64,000 bases of DNA. Origin: Agapanthus africanus. Taxonomy: Eukaryota; Streptophyta; Magnoliopsida; Asparagales; Amaryllidaceae. Within the stretch, counting starts at the first letter, position 1. Each line of letters starts with the position of its first letter. The stretch lies in NCBI GenBank assembly GCA_030015575.1, contig JASDDO010000004.1:318192654-318256653 (forward strand), in the 5' to 3' direction. Under the pieces are notes generated by a model. It saw nothing but the letters and a program-made list of their open reading frames with translations, had not been told where the DNA came from and made no database searches. Both the position numbers and the translations under genes were made by a program. Positions 46,971-57,895 of the stretch are shown here, in pieces.

Positions 46971-47908
46971 CTTAAAATAACAACCTTTATACTAAAAAAA
47001 TTATGTATGTCATTACTTAGTAGTTTATGGTTTTAAGACGCAAAAGTCATTTGAGAAATACTTTTTCTACCCACTATTAATCCATATTCTCAATATAGTC
47101 ATTGAATTTGCACGCGCACATAATAAGAAGGAGAAGAGAATAATGTGGCAGAAGAAGAAGGAGAAGACAGTAATGTGGCAGAAGAAGAAAAAAATGACAT
47201 TCCTCGTTCTCTGTTTCAGCATCAATCTTCTGATATAAACTAATGATGGCTTTCACATAGGCTTTTCCCATTAGAGACTTCTTAGTGTCCAATGGAAAGC
47301 ATACATCAGATTTGTGCAGGTCGGGTTCTTCTATGACTTTCAAGAGTCTCAACTGATTCTGTTAATTACACTCTAGTTGGGTGGTACTTTTACCACTTCT
47401 CACTGCAGGTGCGCTCTCTAATATCCATTTTGAATGTAATATTATCGATATTCAAAATGGATATTAGAGAGCGCACCTGCAGTGAGAAGTGGTAAAAGTA
47501 TCACCCAACTAGGGTGTAATTTATAGAATCAGTTGAGACTCTTAAAAGTCATAGAAGAACCCGACCTGCACAAATCTGATGTATGCTTTCCATTGGACAC
47601 TAAGAAGTCTCTAAAGGGAAAAGCCTATGTGAAAGCCATCATTAGTTCATATCAGAAGATTGATGCTGAAACAGAGAACGAGGAATGTCATTTTTTTCTT
47701 CTTCCGCCACATTACTGTCTTCTCCTTCTGCCACATTACTGTCTTCTCCTTCTTATTATGTTCGCGTGCAAATTCAATGACTATATTGAGAATATGGATT
47801 AATAGTGGGTAGGAAAAGTATTTCTCAAATGGCTTTTGCGTCTTAAAACCATAAACTACTAAGTAATGACATACATAATTTTTTTAGTATAAAGGTTGTT
47901 ATTTTAAG
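46971..47908. repeat. Palindrome P1 (arms ~460 bp)
   Basis: Left arm 46971-47435, right arm 47450-47908, 14-base centre GTAATATTATCGAT. Arms are nearly identical by eye. They include a short TNP2-like piece (CATTGAATTTGCACGCGCAC, cf. A near 10239) and an unidentified ORF. Confidence 0.93.
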
Positions 47909-50001
47909 TTTTCCCTTATAGAGATATGATCTAACTGCATCTATCAACTATAAGTGTGCAGAAAATTATGATAAGAAATCATAAGAAAGGGTCGTAGCCA
48001 TGCATAACCTTGAATCTACATACCAAATCATGCAAAAGCATGCACTTATTGTCATCTTGCCTTGGAATATAAAATATCTTGGAAGACTATAAGCGAGCAT
48101 TTAAATCTTGTTAGCTTTTGACTTCAACATATATTTTTCTCAAGTACCATGAAATATACTTGCTCCGTATAAACCGTTTTCAGGAAGATGGATTAATAAT
48201 GACAAATTATCCATTGTGACTCACTAGGTTAGAATTTTCTCTTCTATTGACCATCTTTCTAATCAGCTTGGTAAATTTATTCGGAACCGGCTAAGATTCA
48301 TTAAAAGACATGCATAAGAAAGAAAACTAAAATACAGATATATAGCATACCGATACATCGAAACTTCATAGTTGCGATGGCAATCCAGAGATATTTATTT
48401 CTACACACGTGGTGCGCGTGCGAATGCGTCAAGCATCATGGACAAATATTTCAGAACATGAAAAGTATTATTCGTATAAAGTAATTAAAATTTTTAAACA
48501 CCTTGGGTAGATATTTTCTTAGTTGATGCAATCATATAATGATGACTAAATTTAAGCTATTATACATATGCTTATGTATTTTTCTAATCTAATATATCAC
48601 ACACACAGAGAGAGAGAGAGAGAGGGGGAGAATACCAGGTAGATAGAGAAATCAGTTAGCAGGATCCTGAAGAAATGGAGTCCATAGCATTGCTCATCAT
48701 CATCATCCGTGATCCCTTTGAAAAAATATTATCAAAGGGATCATGGATGATGATGATGAGCAATGCTATGGACTCCATTTCTTCAGGATCCTGCTACCTG
48801 ATTTTTTTACCTACCAGGTGTTCTCTCTCTCTCTTTCTGTGTGTGTGTGTGATATTTTAGGTTAGAAAAATACATATGCATATATATAATAGCTTAAATT
48901 TAGTCCTCATGATATGATTGCATCACCTAAGAAAATATCTCTACCCAAGTTGTTTAAAAGTTTTAATTACTTTATACGAATAATACTTTCCATGTTTTGA
49001 AATATTTGTCCATGATGCCTGACGCATTCGCACGCGCACCACGTGTGTAGAAATAAATATCTCTGGATTGCCATCGCAACTATGAAGTTTCGATGTATCG
49101 GTATGCTATATATCTGTATTTTAGCTTTCGTTCTTATGCTACTCTTTTAATGATTCACAGCCGGTTCCGAATAAATTTACCAAGCAGATTAGAAAGATGG
49201 TCAATAGAAGAGAAAATGCTAACCTAGTGAGCCACAATGGATAATTTGTCATTATTAATCCATCTTCCTGAAAACGGTTTATACGGAGCAAGTATATTTC
49301 ATGGTACTTGAGAAAAATATATGTTGAAGTCAAAAGCTAACAAGATTTAAATGCTCGCTTATAGTCTTCCAAGATATTTTATATTCCAAGGCAAGGTGAC
49401 AATAAGTGCATGCTTTTGCATGATTTGGTATGTAGATTCAAGGTTATGCATGGCTACGACCCTTTCTTATGATTTCTTATCATAATTTTCTGCACACTTA
49501 TAGTTGATAGATGCAGTTAGATCATATCTCTATAAGGGAAAACTTAAAATAACAACCTTTATACTAAAAAAATTATGTATGTCATTACTTAGTAGTTTAT
49601 GGTTTTAAGACGCAAAAGCCATTTGAGAAATACTTTTCCTACTCACTATTAATCCATATTCTCAATATAGTCATTGAATTTGCACGCGCACATAATAAGA
49701 AGGAGAAGACAGTAATGTGGCAGAAGGAGAAAACAGTAATGTGGCGGAAGAAGAAAAAAATGACATTCCTCGTTCTCTGTTTCAGCATCAATCCTCTGAT
49801 ATGAACTAATGATGGCTTTCACATAGGCTTTTCCCTTTAGAGACTTCTTAGTGTCCAATGGAAAGCATACATCAGATTTGTGCAGGTCGGGTTCTTCTAT
49901 GACTTTTAAGAGTCTCAACTGATTCTGTAAATTACACCCTAGTTGGGTGATACTTTTACCACTTCTCACTGCAGGTGCGCTCTCTAATATCCATTTTGAA
50001 T
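47450..50001. repeat. Palindrome P2 (arms ~1.27 kb)
   Basis: Left arm 47450-48721, right arm 48732-50001, 10-base centre AAAAATATTA. It overlaps P1, so the 460-bp arm exists three times (inverse, direct, inverse). Only scattered differences are visible. CACTA sequence resumes directly after 50001. Confidence 0.95.
47533..47802 (+). pseudogene. Unidentified exon-like ORF in palindrome arm
   Basis: Preceded by an acceptor-like ATAGAATCAG. Translates LRLLKVIEEPDLHKSDVCF, PLDTKKSLKGKAYVKAIISS, YQKIDAETENEE, then low-complexity sequence. The first 50 residues look like real protein (mixed composition) and persist in all three arm copies (also minus strand 47077-47352 and 49649-49969). I do not recognise the family. 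It is probably a captured exon; the tail runs into TNP2-like DNA read backwards. Confidence 0.45.
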
Positions 50002-50009
50002 GTAATATT

Positions 50010-50120
50010 ATAGATATCCATGCCTGTTTATGTCAAAATTACTTATATTGTCAATGTTTGATTGTCTAGTTGTTGGTGATGCGTCCATATCAGGGACAGA
50101 GGCCACTCCCGTTCCTCCAG
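50010..50120 (+). pseudogene. TNPA-like exon remnant, CACTA E
   Basis: GTTGTTGGTGATGCGTCC with flanking introns matches the small TNPA exon of A at 26139-26187 and D at 57430-57481. Confidence 0.7.
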
Positions 50121-50200
50121 GTATGTTTATATATTATATAGGGCATGTATATTGATTTAGAATGCTATATCATAAATATACACACATTTCTTTTGCTCTT

Positions 50201-50490
50201 AGTCGTCCAACTCATTATCATGGGCTGCTTGATGAGATTAGATTTGCGCCTGATGATCTACAAGAGCTTGTTCACTCCTTGTCATATGTGTAAGCAGCGC
50301 TATATGCGAGTTTACCTTGTTAGTATGTATGTACTGAAATTAATTAATATTATTCAAATTTTGATACATGCAGATACCAGAGGAGCACATCTTCTATCTC
50401 TGTAGGTAAGGCTTTGAATTTGTTGATTTTGGTGTTTCTTGTCAATTTTATAGACCAGTATGTGCTAAATATAATGTTCTGACAGTTGCT
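50201..50490 (+). pseudogene. AGO4-like: Captured AGO4-clade Argonaute fragment (PIWI domain)
   Basis: Exon 50201-50289 reads SRPTHYH, LLDEIRFAPDDLQELVHSLS, then YV. A GTAAG donor, a short intron and CAG (50373) lead to exon 50374-50405, YQRSTSSISV. A second intron (50406-50485, GTAAGG...GACAG) leads into VA. Joined across introns this is the PIWI segment SRPTHYH.L.DEI.F..DDLQELVHSLSYV-YQRST..ISVVA of the plant AGO4/6/9 clade, which loads 24-nt siRNAs for RNA-directed DNA methylation. Intron phases are kept, so a DNA copy was captured. It lacks the catalytic residues and most of the protein. It replaces part of the TNPA gene in the same orientation. Confidence 0.9.
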
Positions 50491-51234
50491 AGGGGGAAGG
50501 CAACATTCGAGGCTGCTGATGCCAGTCCTGGACGCCGCACACGGACGACACCACGGAGGTTGGGAGAGAGGCCGAGGACTAGGCTCTAGCAGGGCCCATA
50601 TGAGGTTGGACTCCACCCCGGTGGTTACTTCCTCCGTCTCCAGTGAGCGACGTATCCATCATGAACTGGATAGCTTGAGGGCCAGCGTTCAGGAGTTGAA
50701 GGAGATGCTGGTATGTATACTACTTTATAGTAAAATATCATTTCATATTATATACATATCAACATATCCATAATTAGTACGTAGCTTGAGCTTATTTGGT
50801 TTTAGACTTAAGTTTGATTAATCATACATACATATGTAATTGAAATAAACAACGCTTTTCCAAACTAGATATCCAAACAGGGTTTCGAAATAACTTAATA
50901 ATGATACGAATTCGAATAATAAACAGTTCTTACACGCTTCTTACACACGTTATATCCAGACGCGACAGGGTAGATCGGCCTAGCCTCCACACGCAACTCC
51001 TTCGGCTGCGGCTCCGCAAGCCACTACATCGGCTGCGGTTCCGCAGACAGCTCATGTAGCTCCACCGCCCACTCAGACTCCCGCAGCCGCGGCTCCGCAA
51101 GCGACTACCTCGACGGCCGCTGCGCAGACCACATGCCGCTCAGACTCCCGCTCGCGACAAATTGCATAGTTTATTGACCGAGGAGCAGGCGCGCGTTATT
51201 CTATCGTTATTCAGAGGTGGAGCTGGACCGAGCT
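50491..51234 (+). pseudogene. TNPA-like 3' exons, CACTA E
   Basis: From about 50500 the sequence rejoins the B exon at 32790 (TPVLDAAHG, HHGGWERGRG, SRAHMRLDSTP). The last exon is about 50960-51234 with AAPQATTSAAVPQT repeats. A stop in RQGRSA* and a frameshift before the end break it. The left side is fused to the captured AGO fragment, so a chimeric transcript is possible. Confidence 0.75.
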
Positions 51235-51439
51235 AGGGTAGATTTTTGGTTCTTTTTATTTGAAACATGTATTTATTTATATCATACACATTGTACTACA
51301 TTTTGAAACGATATTGATATTGGTTTGTATTTATATCATATTCAGTTTTTGTGTTTCTTTTGTATATTATATATATGCGTGAGATGTGATTATGAATACT
51401 GCAATATATGATTTGATTGATGTATATATTATTGTGCAC

Positions 51440-52020
51440 AGGGCGGGAAAAATCAAACAACCCATTTTTAAAAAAAAATTTCAGATAATATGTACCTACG
51501 GATTAATCCGTAGGCAAACATGTTACCCCTATGGATATCGCCGTAGGGGCAAAATATCAGCAGTAACTGACATTTCCCCCAGATCTCAGTACCAGGGGGT
51601 TGGGAAAGCCCCTACGGATATATCCGTAGGGGCCACTGACTCTCCCCTACGGCGTTATCCGTAGGGGCTAAATATCAGGAATCCTGAATTTATGCCCCTA
51701 CGGAAACGTACCTACGCATATATCCGTAGGGGGTAGTACAGACCCCTACGGATATACCCGTAGGGCCAAGTAATTTATTAAAATAAACCGTAAATAATAT
51801 AAAATCTTATACCCTACGGCTTCATCCGTAGGGGCAACAGGACCTACACAGATATCCGTAGGGGCAAGAATTTGCCCGTAGGGGCAAGTTCAGGGCCTCA
51901 ACTTGCACCTGCGGCCTTTGCACCTACGGGGTATTTTTTCGCCCCTACGTATATATCCGTAGGGGCAGTGGGTTGCCCCTACGGATAAATCCGTAGGGGC
52001 AACCCCTATTTGTAGTAGTG
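51440..52020 (+). repeat. CACTA E 3' subterminal repeats and TIR
   Basis: Dense CCTACGGATATATCCGTAGG palindromes. The last 150 bp are almost the same as the end of B (34220-34367). Confidence 0.92.
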
Positions 52021-52255
52021 CGCGCCTCCACTCGATCCGACCTCCCGCCTCCAATCCGGCCCGCCTTCGAGCACCCGTCTTCGGGCACCTTCCGAACACA
52101 TCGAATCTCCTGCCTCCACCCTCTTCCGATCCCCTCCGAGTCCTTCCAAGTATCCTTCACCACTTTGCCTCCAGCCGCCTCCTCTCTGATCCCTGGCCTC
52201 CGATCTACCACCTTCGAGCCGACCCCTCGCCTCCGACGCCAAATCTGCGAGTAAT
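52021..52255 (+). other. CACTA D 5' exon / leader continued
   Basis: GC-rich CT-rich block (CCTCCACTCGATCCGACC...) that continues the C-rich leader interrupted at 43559. It ends near CTGCGAGTAATTT, a donor-like site. An open frame exists but probably arises from composition. Confidence 0.5.
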
Positions 52256-52259
52256 TTTC

Positions 52260-52600
52260 TAATTTAGTTAATTCGTTAATATTTTGTTAAATTTAATTAA
52301 TTTTAGGGTTAGTTTTAGGATTAATTTTAGGGTTAGGATTAGGGTTAATTTTAGGGTTAGGATTAGGGGTAACTATACGGTTAGAGTTAATATTTTATTA
52401 ATTTTAATTAATTTTAGGATTAGTGTTAGGATTAATTTTAGGGTTAATTTTATTTTAGATTATGGTTGATTTTAGGGATAGGGTTTGGGTTAATTTTAGG
52501 GTTAGGGTTTGGGTTAATTTTATGGTTAATTTAGGGTTAGGGTTAATTTAGTTAATTTATTGTTAATTTTAATTAACTGGGTTAGACTTAGATTGTTGTT
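52260..52600 (+). repeat. TTAGGGTTA-rich intron tract of CACTA D
   Basis: TTTTAGGGTTAGGATTAGGG and GGTTAATTTTAGGG units, less G-rich than in B and E but in the same place. Confidence 0.8.
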
Positions 52601-52954
52601 AATTTGAGTTAATTATAGCGAGGAGAATATATATATTATTGTTATTTATAGAGAAGGGAAATACTAATCTGAACAGTTGTAATTGAATTTTTTTTGTGAT
52701 TGTAGGGTTGACGTCGGCGTGATTGCCCATGTTTCTTCGCATTCTACATACATCAGTCTCCGGTACACAACTCTATCCCTTTTATGTAATACTCGTTGTA
52801 TAGATGCATATTTGTTTTAATGAATCCAGAAACTTCGTTAATAATATCAATTGTTTGAGAACTTACCATTCAAATTTAAAATTCCAAAACCTTAAACAAA
52901 ATAATTAAATAACCGACGATAATGAAACGATAACCATCAAAACCAATCTAATTA

Positions 52955-53485
52955 AGGGCATGATACTCGATGATGAAAAATGGTAAACCGATACATATCG
53001 TCATCGAGTATCTCACATTGAAAAAATATCGCGACTTAGAATCCGTCTATCGGTTATATGCGTACAGTTATTTTCGTGACATAAAACTACGCGTGCGTTG
53101 TCAACCTCGAACATTACTCGTTCTTCGTTGACAACCATATCGTAGTTTATGCGACGAGAATACTAGTCGTACTATAACCGATAGATTTGTCTCGTTTTGG
53201 ACAAGTTAAGAATGTATAACGTATACACTTCTCTGCATACTTATACTTTTCATTCGTTTCGAGATGAGTTTCGTCAGTACTTTTCCGTTTTTTCTCCGTG
53301 TACAAATATAGTTGAGATGATCATCTCAATACTGATAGTATTGAGATATTTATCTCTTCTATTGTAGTGTACTCGGAGAACAGCATGGAGGTGCTGCCGA
53401 AATTTTCTCGAAGCGAATAAAAGCATAAGTTCAGAGGGTATATGCGTTATACATTCTTAATGGGATAGAAGTCTTACCCCCAATA
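52955..53485 (+). other. Structured 5' region (CACTA D)
   Basis: Same architecture as A and B with diverged sequence. CTATCGGTTAT/ATAACCGATAG is the outer stem. Nested stems are AAACTACG (53084-53091)/CGTAGTTT (53141-53148) and GTTGTCAAC (53097-53105)/GTTGACAAC (53127-53135). In the second domain, GAATGTATAACGTATAC (53210-53226) faces GTATATGCGTTATACATTC (53438-53456), pairing with a 2-base bulge. Confidence 0.75.
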
Positions 53486-53717
53486 GTCGTTACTCATTGG
53501 CATCAAGATAGAAGCGTTAATATTATTTCCAGCTATGATAAATCACTCAAATGTATTTTCGAGACAATGTTGTCATTATCTTCTTTGTTTATAACCATCT
53601 CGTTCTTAGCTTTCTCACTGCGGATTAGAATTGCTAATATCGTGTATGACTTTAAAATATTTGTTATGATATAATAATTAATTGTGAACTGTATTAGGTT
53701 TTACGTATCGGACAAGA

Positions 53718-56205
53718 ATGGATAAGACTTGGATAAATAAGAACAAGTTTTGTTTTGTATTTAAAATCGGTGTAGAAGTGTTTATGCAATTCTCGTCAAG
53801 AATGGGTGGTAGTCGGATCTCCTGTCCCTGTAAGAAATGTTGTAATGGTAGAAGTGATAGTCGAGGGGCAATTCGACTGCATATTCTTGCTAACGGATTC
53901 TGTGGAAGTTACGCACTTGCATGGAAAGGTCGTAGACTATAGAATCGGTGCACATCGTCTGTTATCGCCACCTATGAGAACCCCATCAACCACCGGTGTA
54001 AATGATATGATGGACGAGTTATATGATGGCATGAACGATGATACCCCTATGGATGATGTGGTTCCAAATTCCAAATCTGCTAGTTTTTTAAACTATATGG
54101 AGGATGCTAAGAAACCTCTTTACGAGGGTGCGATAATGACGAAGTTGGATTGGATGGTTCACATGTTTCATCTTAAATGCAAAAGTTTATGGAGTAACAA
54201 GTCAGTCGATGACTTTCTAAAGATAAAGAAGGAGGGTTACCCGAATTCCGATATCCATGCAAATTTTCAAGAGATGAAAAAGATTATTACCGATATCGAT
54301 TTCAGTTATCAAAATATCGATGCATGTCCAAATGACTGCATGTTATTTATGACAGATGATGACAAGAACTTAAATAAGTGTAGAACTTATGGGGAATCGA
54401 GATGGATATTACCTAAAAGGCCGCCGAGGGATGAGGAGTCAATTCCGAAAATTCCTGTGAAGATGTTGCGCTTTTTTCTATTAAGAAAAGACTACAAAGT
54501 TTTTTTTCTGTCGTCTAAAACCGCCGAACATATGACATGGCATGCAGATGGTCGCAGGAAGGATGGAGTCTTACGGCATCCCGTTGATGGTGAACAGTGA
54601 CAAAGATTTGACACTCAATTTCCCGTGTTCGCTGCGGAAGCTCGTAATGTGAGACTTGGATTATCGGCTGATGGATTGGAACCGTTTAAAGGAGGCGTGT
54701 CTCACAGTGTATGACCTATTACACTAGTAGTTTATAACCTTCCGCTGTGGATGAGTATGAAACAATCTTACATCTAAATACCTCTGTTGATCCCTGAAAG
54801 CAACTCTCCCGGTATTGATATTGATGTTTATTTAAAGCCGTTGATCGATGAGTTGAATGAGCTGTGGGAGACCGATATCGTTGCTTATGATGTCCACAGA
54901 AAGAAGAGATTCACACTGCGCTCGGCGTTGCTTTGTACAATAAACGATTTCCCGGCATATGTCATGTTGTCGGGATGGAGTACGAAAGGTCATCGTGCTT
55001 GCCTCTGTTGTCAAGAGAACACCGTCTGTGAAACGCCAGTAAATCGGATTTTCTGTTACATTGGACATCGTCGTTGGCTAGATATTGATCATTCTTATCG
55101 ACGCAATGGAATCAAGTTCAATATGAGTAAGAGAATAGGCCCCCTCCTCCTGAGCCAAATGGGATAAAAGAGTTTGTGGACGTAGAGCATATCAATGTTA
55201 TTTTTGGTAAGAAACATAAGCATACTATTCCTAATGAGATATCAAATAACTGGAGAAAGAGATTTATATTTTATGATTTTCCATATTGGTGTTTTCTTAA
55301 TCTTCGCTATAACTTGGATGTCATGCACATCGAGAAGAATGTATATGAGCTCTTGCTGGGTACCCTGTTGAATACCAAATTCAAGAACAGAGACATATTA
55401 GCGATATGACAATGGTTTGCTATAAAGAATTTGCTGCTAGAATTGCATCCAACTCCGAAAGAGAATGGTAAATGAGTTATTCCACCAGCAAAGCATACGA
55501 TATCCGATAATGAGAAGCTGAGTTTCTTTAAGGTACTTAAACAAGTAAGGGTACCGGATGCATATTCTGCGAACATTAGTAAATGCCTAAACTTGAAAAA
55601 GAAAACTCTTGTCGGCCTGAAAAATCACGACTGTCATGTGATCATGCAGCAATTGCTTCTCATTGCTGTTAGGGCGTTACCAGATAACAACGTTGTATCA
55701 GTTGTGACTGATTTGTATCATTTCTTCAGAGAGTTATGCTCCAAAGATTACTCGGCAAACGATTTTAGAACCCTGGAAAATTAAAAACCTCGCATACTTT
55801 GTATAACGGAGATATTGTTTCTGCCTTCTATTTTCACTGTAATGTTGTATCTCATGGTTCATCTTGCTCAAGAGGCACGTTTAGGTGGTTCCGTGAATTA
55901 TCGGTGGATGTATTCATTCGAGAGGTAAAACTTATATAACAACTCTTTACTGTTCATAATAAATCGAATATTTATAATAAAACGAATTAAATTTGTTTGC
56001 ATCTGTTAGGTTCATGTACAAAATAAAATGGTACATCCGTAACAAGAGTCGGCCTGAAAGGTCAATCGCTGAAGAGTTTCTCGCGAAGAAATGTATGACG
56101 TTCTGTTCTATATATCTAGAGGATGTTGAAACTGCATTTAATAGACTGAGACGTAATGAGAATATGGTTGACAATAGACCTGTAATATCCGTCTTCCGGG
56201 CCTAA
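53718..56205 (+). pseudogene. TNP2 transposase with DUF4218, CACTA D
   Basis: Starts MDKTWINKNK, then the Transpos_assoc domain (SCPCKKCCNGRSD, HILANGFCGSY). Core blocks: FLNYMEDAKKPLYEGAIMTK, KCKSLWSNKSVDDFLK, HANFQEMKKIITDIDFSY, NVRLGLSADGLEPF, ESNSPGIDIDVYLKPLIDEL, TINDFPAYVMLSGWSTKGHR, GHRRWLDIDHSYRR and NLDVMHIEKNVYE. The DUF4218 part has GLKNHDCHVIMQQLLLIAVR and YHFFRELCSKDY. The last exon is near 55990-56205 (WYIRNKSRPERSIAEEFLAK). Broken by frameshifts (around 53930) and in-frame stops (54598-54600, 54714, 55165, 55408). Amino-acid identity to A's TNP2 is modest, so it is a different subfamily. Confidence 0.87.
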
Positions 56206-56399
56206 GGAAAGGAACTGGGTAAAGTGAAGTCGGGTCACACTGCATCTGAGCAGTTCGACATGATTCACCGTTACGTTTTATTTAACTGTTCAGATGTGAA
56301 CAGTTTTATCGGGTAAGTATTCATTACTTTTTTCTTAACATAATTATAGAATATTTTCAAGTCAAAATTAGATATTTATTTGCGATATATACAGTGTTT

Positions 56400-57215
56400 G
56401 GAATTCTCAATACCATTGCATCAATAGAGAGAGATTCAAGATGTTTAGCCCAATTTCCTAGTATGGAGGTTGCATATTATAAAGGAGTCGGTGTCCTTGG
56501 ATACAAATTTGAAGTTAAGGATATAGAAACATCTCGAACCACTCAGAATAGTGAGATTGCGACGGTAGAATCAGATGGTGTGATTTATTATGGATATTTA
56601 AATTGCATACTTGGCAACCAATATCCCGGACGATCAGAACCGTTTTTTATATTTTAGTGTATTTGGTACGATACACGAACCGATACGGATAAGTGGAGAA
56701 ACAATCTCGGGACTTGGAAAGATGAATATGGATTGACTAGTGTGAACACACTTCGATTTTACGGTCAGGATGATCCATTTATCTTTCCGAACCAAGCGTT
56801 CCAAGTATATTACTCGCAGTGCTTGAAGCATCCGGGATGGAGTGTCGTATGTCGTTGAAACCCCAGGGATGTTTACAATGTCCCAGAATTCGAGGATCAT
56901 ATGGAGGATAGCGATGAGGATGAAGAAGAGATAAAACTTAGAGTGCTCCGACCGTCTGTTTCAAAAGACGGGTTGTCTTCGGCTGATCGTGAAGTTATAT
57001 GGGTTAGAAATTATATCGATGATGAAATCCAAGTAGATATGTCTAATGCATCTACGAAACAGAAAAGGTTATCAGAAATGTTATATTGTTACTTCACATT
57101 TCTACGATCTATACATATATTGCATGCATATGTAATGATTGTACTCTTATCTAGGTCTGATGACGACGCCCGGAGCAGCGAGGGGCAGCAGGAGCACCAG
57201 CCCCGGCAGATGTAG
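56400..57215 (+). pseudogene. DUF4216 exon, CACTA D
   Basis: RDSRCLAQFPSMEVAYYKG, LTSVNTLRFYGQDDPF and GWSVVCR align with A's exon at 25086-25763 at roughly 88 percent amino-acid identity by eye. Two in-frame stops lie at about 56655 and 56856. An acidic tail follows. Similarity to A rises abruptly near 56420. Confidence 0.85.
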
Positions 57216-57895
57216 AGGTAGAGCGGTTCTGCCGCCCGGGGAGCTGCGTAGGGAGCTCCAGAGGGCTGGTCTTCCACCTAGATCGGTATCCCCTTCGGAT
57301 GACTCCTTTCGTGTGGAGTTTGCCACACCTCCAGCTATATTGCACGCATATTCATTTTGAATGTACTATTATAGATATACACGCATATTTATTTCAAAAT
57401 TACTTATATAGTCAATGTTTAGTTGTCTAGCTGTTGGTGGTGCGTCCATATCAGAGGCAGAGGCCACTACTGTACCTGCAGGTATGTTTATATATCATAT
57501 AGTGCATGCATATTGATTTAGAATGTTATAACATAAATATACACAAATTCATTTTGCTCTTACTTAAATAATCATTATTTGATTGTCTAACTGTAGGTAG
57601 TGCCTCCATATCTCGGGCAGAGGGCACCACCGCACCTGTGGGTATGTTTATATATCCTATATTGCATGCATATTGATTTAGAATGTTATATTATAGATAT
57701 ACACATTCTTTGAAATTACTTATATAATCTATTTTTAATTGTCTAATTATAGGAGGTGCATCCACATCTGGCGCAGAGGCCACCCCCACCACTTCCGTAC
57801 CCTCCGCTCAGTCTGCAGGTTAGTATGAATATATGTAAAATATTTATTCATTTTACATATCCTCTAAGAATAAATATGAATTTCATGTAATTTTA
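57160..57895 (+). pseudogene. TNPA-like 5' exons, CACTA D
   Basis: MTTPGAARGSRSTSPGRC (57160) and the small exons VGGASISEAEATT, SASISRAEGTT and GGASTSGAEATPT, each with short introns, as in A 25861-26528. Cut at about 57895 by copia3. Confidence 0.75.

Larger units (their letters stand above)
43560..52020 (+). mobile_element. CACTA transposon E with captured host DNA, complete
   Basis: Ends CACTAGTAAAATAAGGGGTT (43560) and inverted CACTACTACAAATAGGGGTT (ending 52020), 8461 bp, TSD CGC (43557-43559 and 52021-52023). It keeps the family's 5' region (three copies), short TNP2 and TNPA pieces and the 3' repeats, but TNP2 is gone. Extra contents are a 2.5-kb palindrome (46971-50001) and a genomic piece of an AGO4-clade gene (50201-50490). 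It resembles Pack-CACTA elements that pick up gene fragments. Confidence 0.93.

Noticed and set aside
52018-52254. Pro-rich ORF in CACTA D leader
   Set aside because: Open frames on both strands and GC-skewed composition; it crosses the boundary of element E at 52020.
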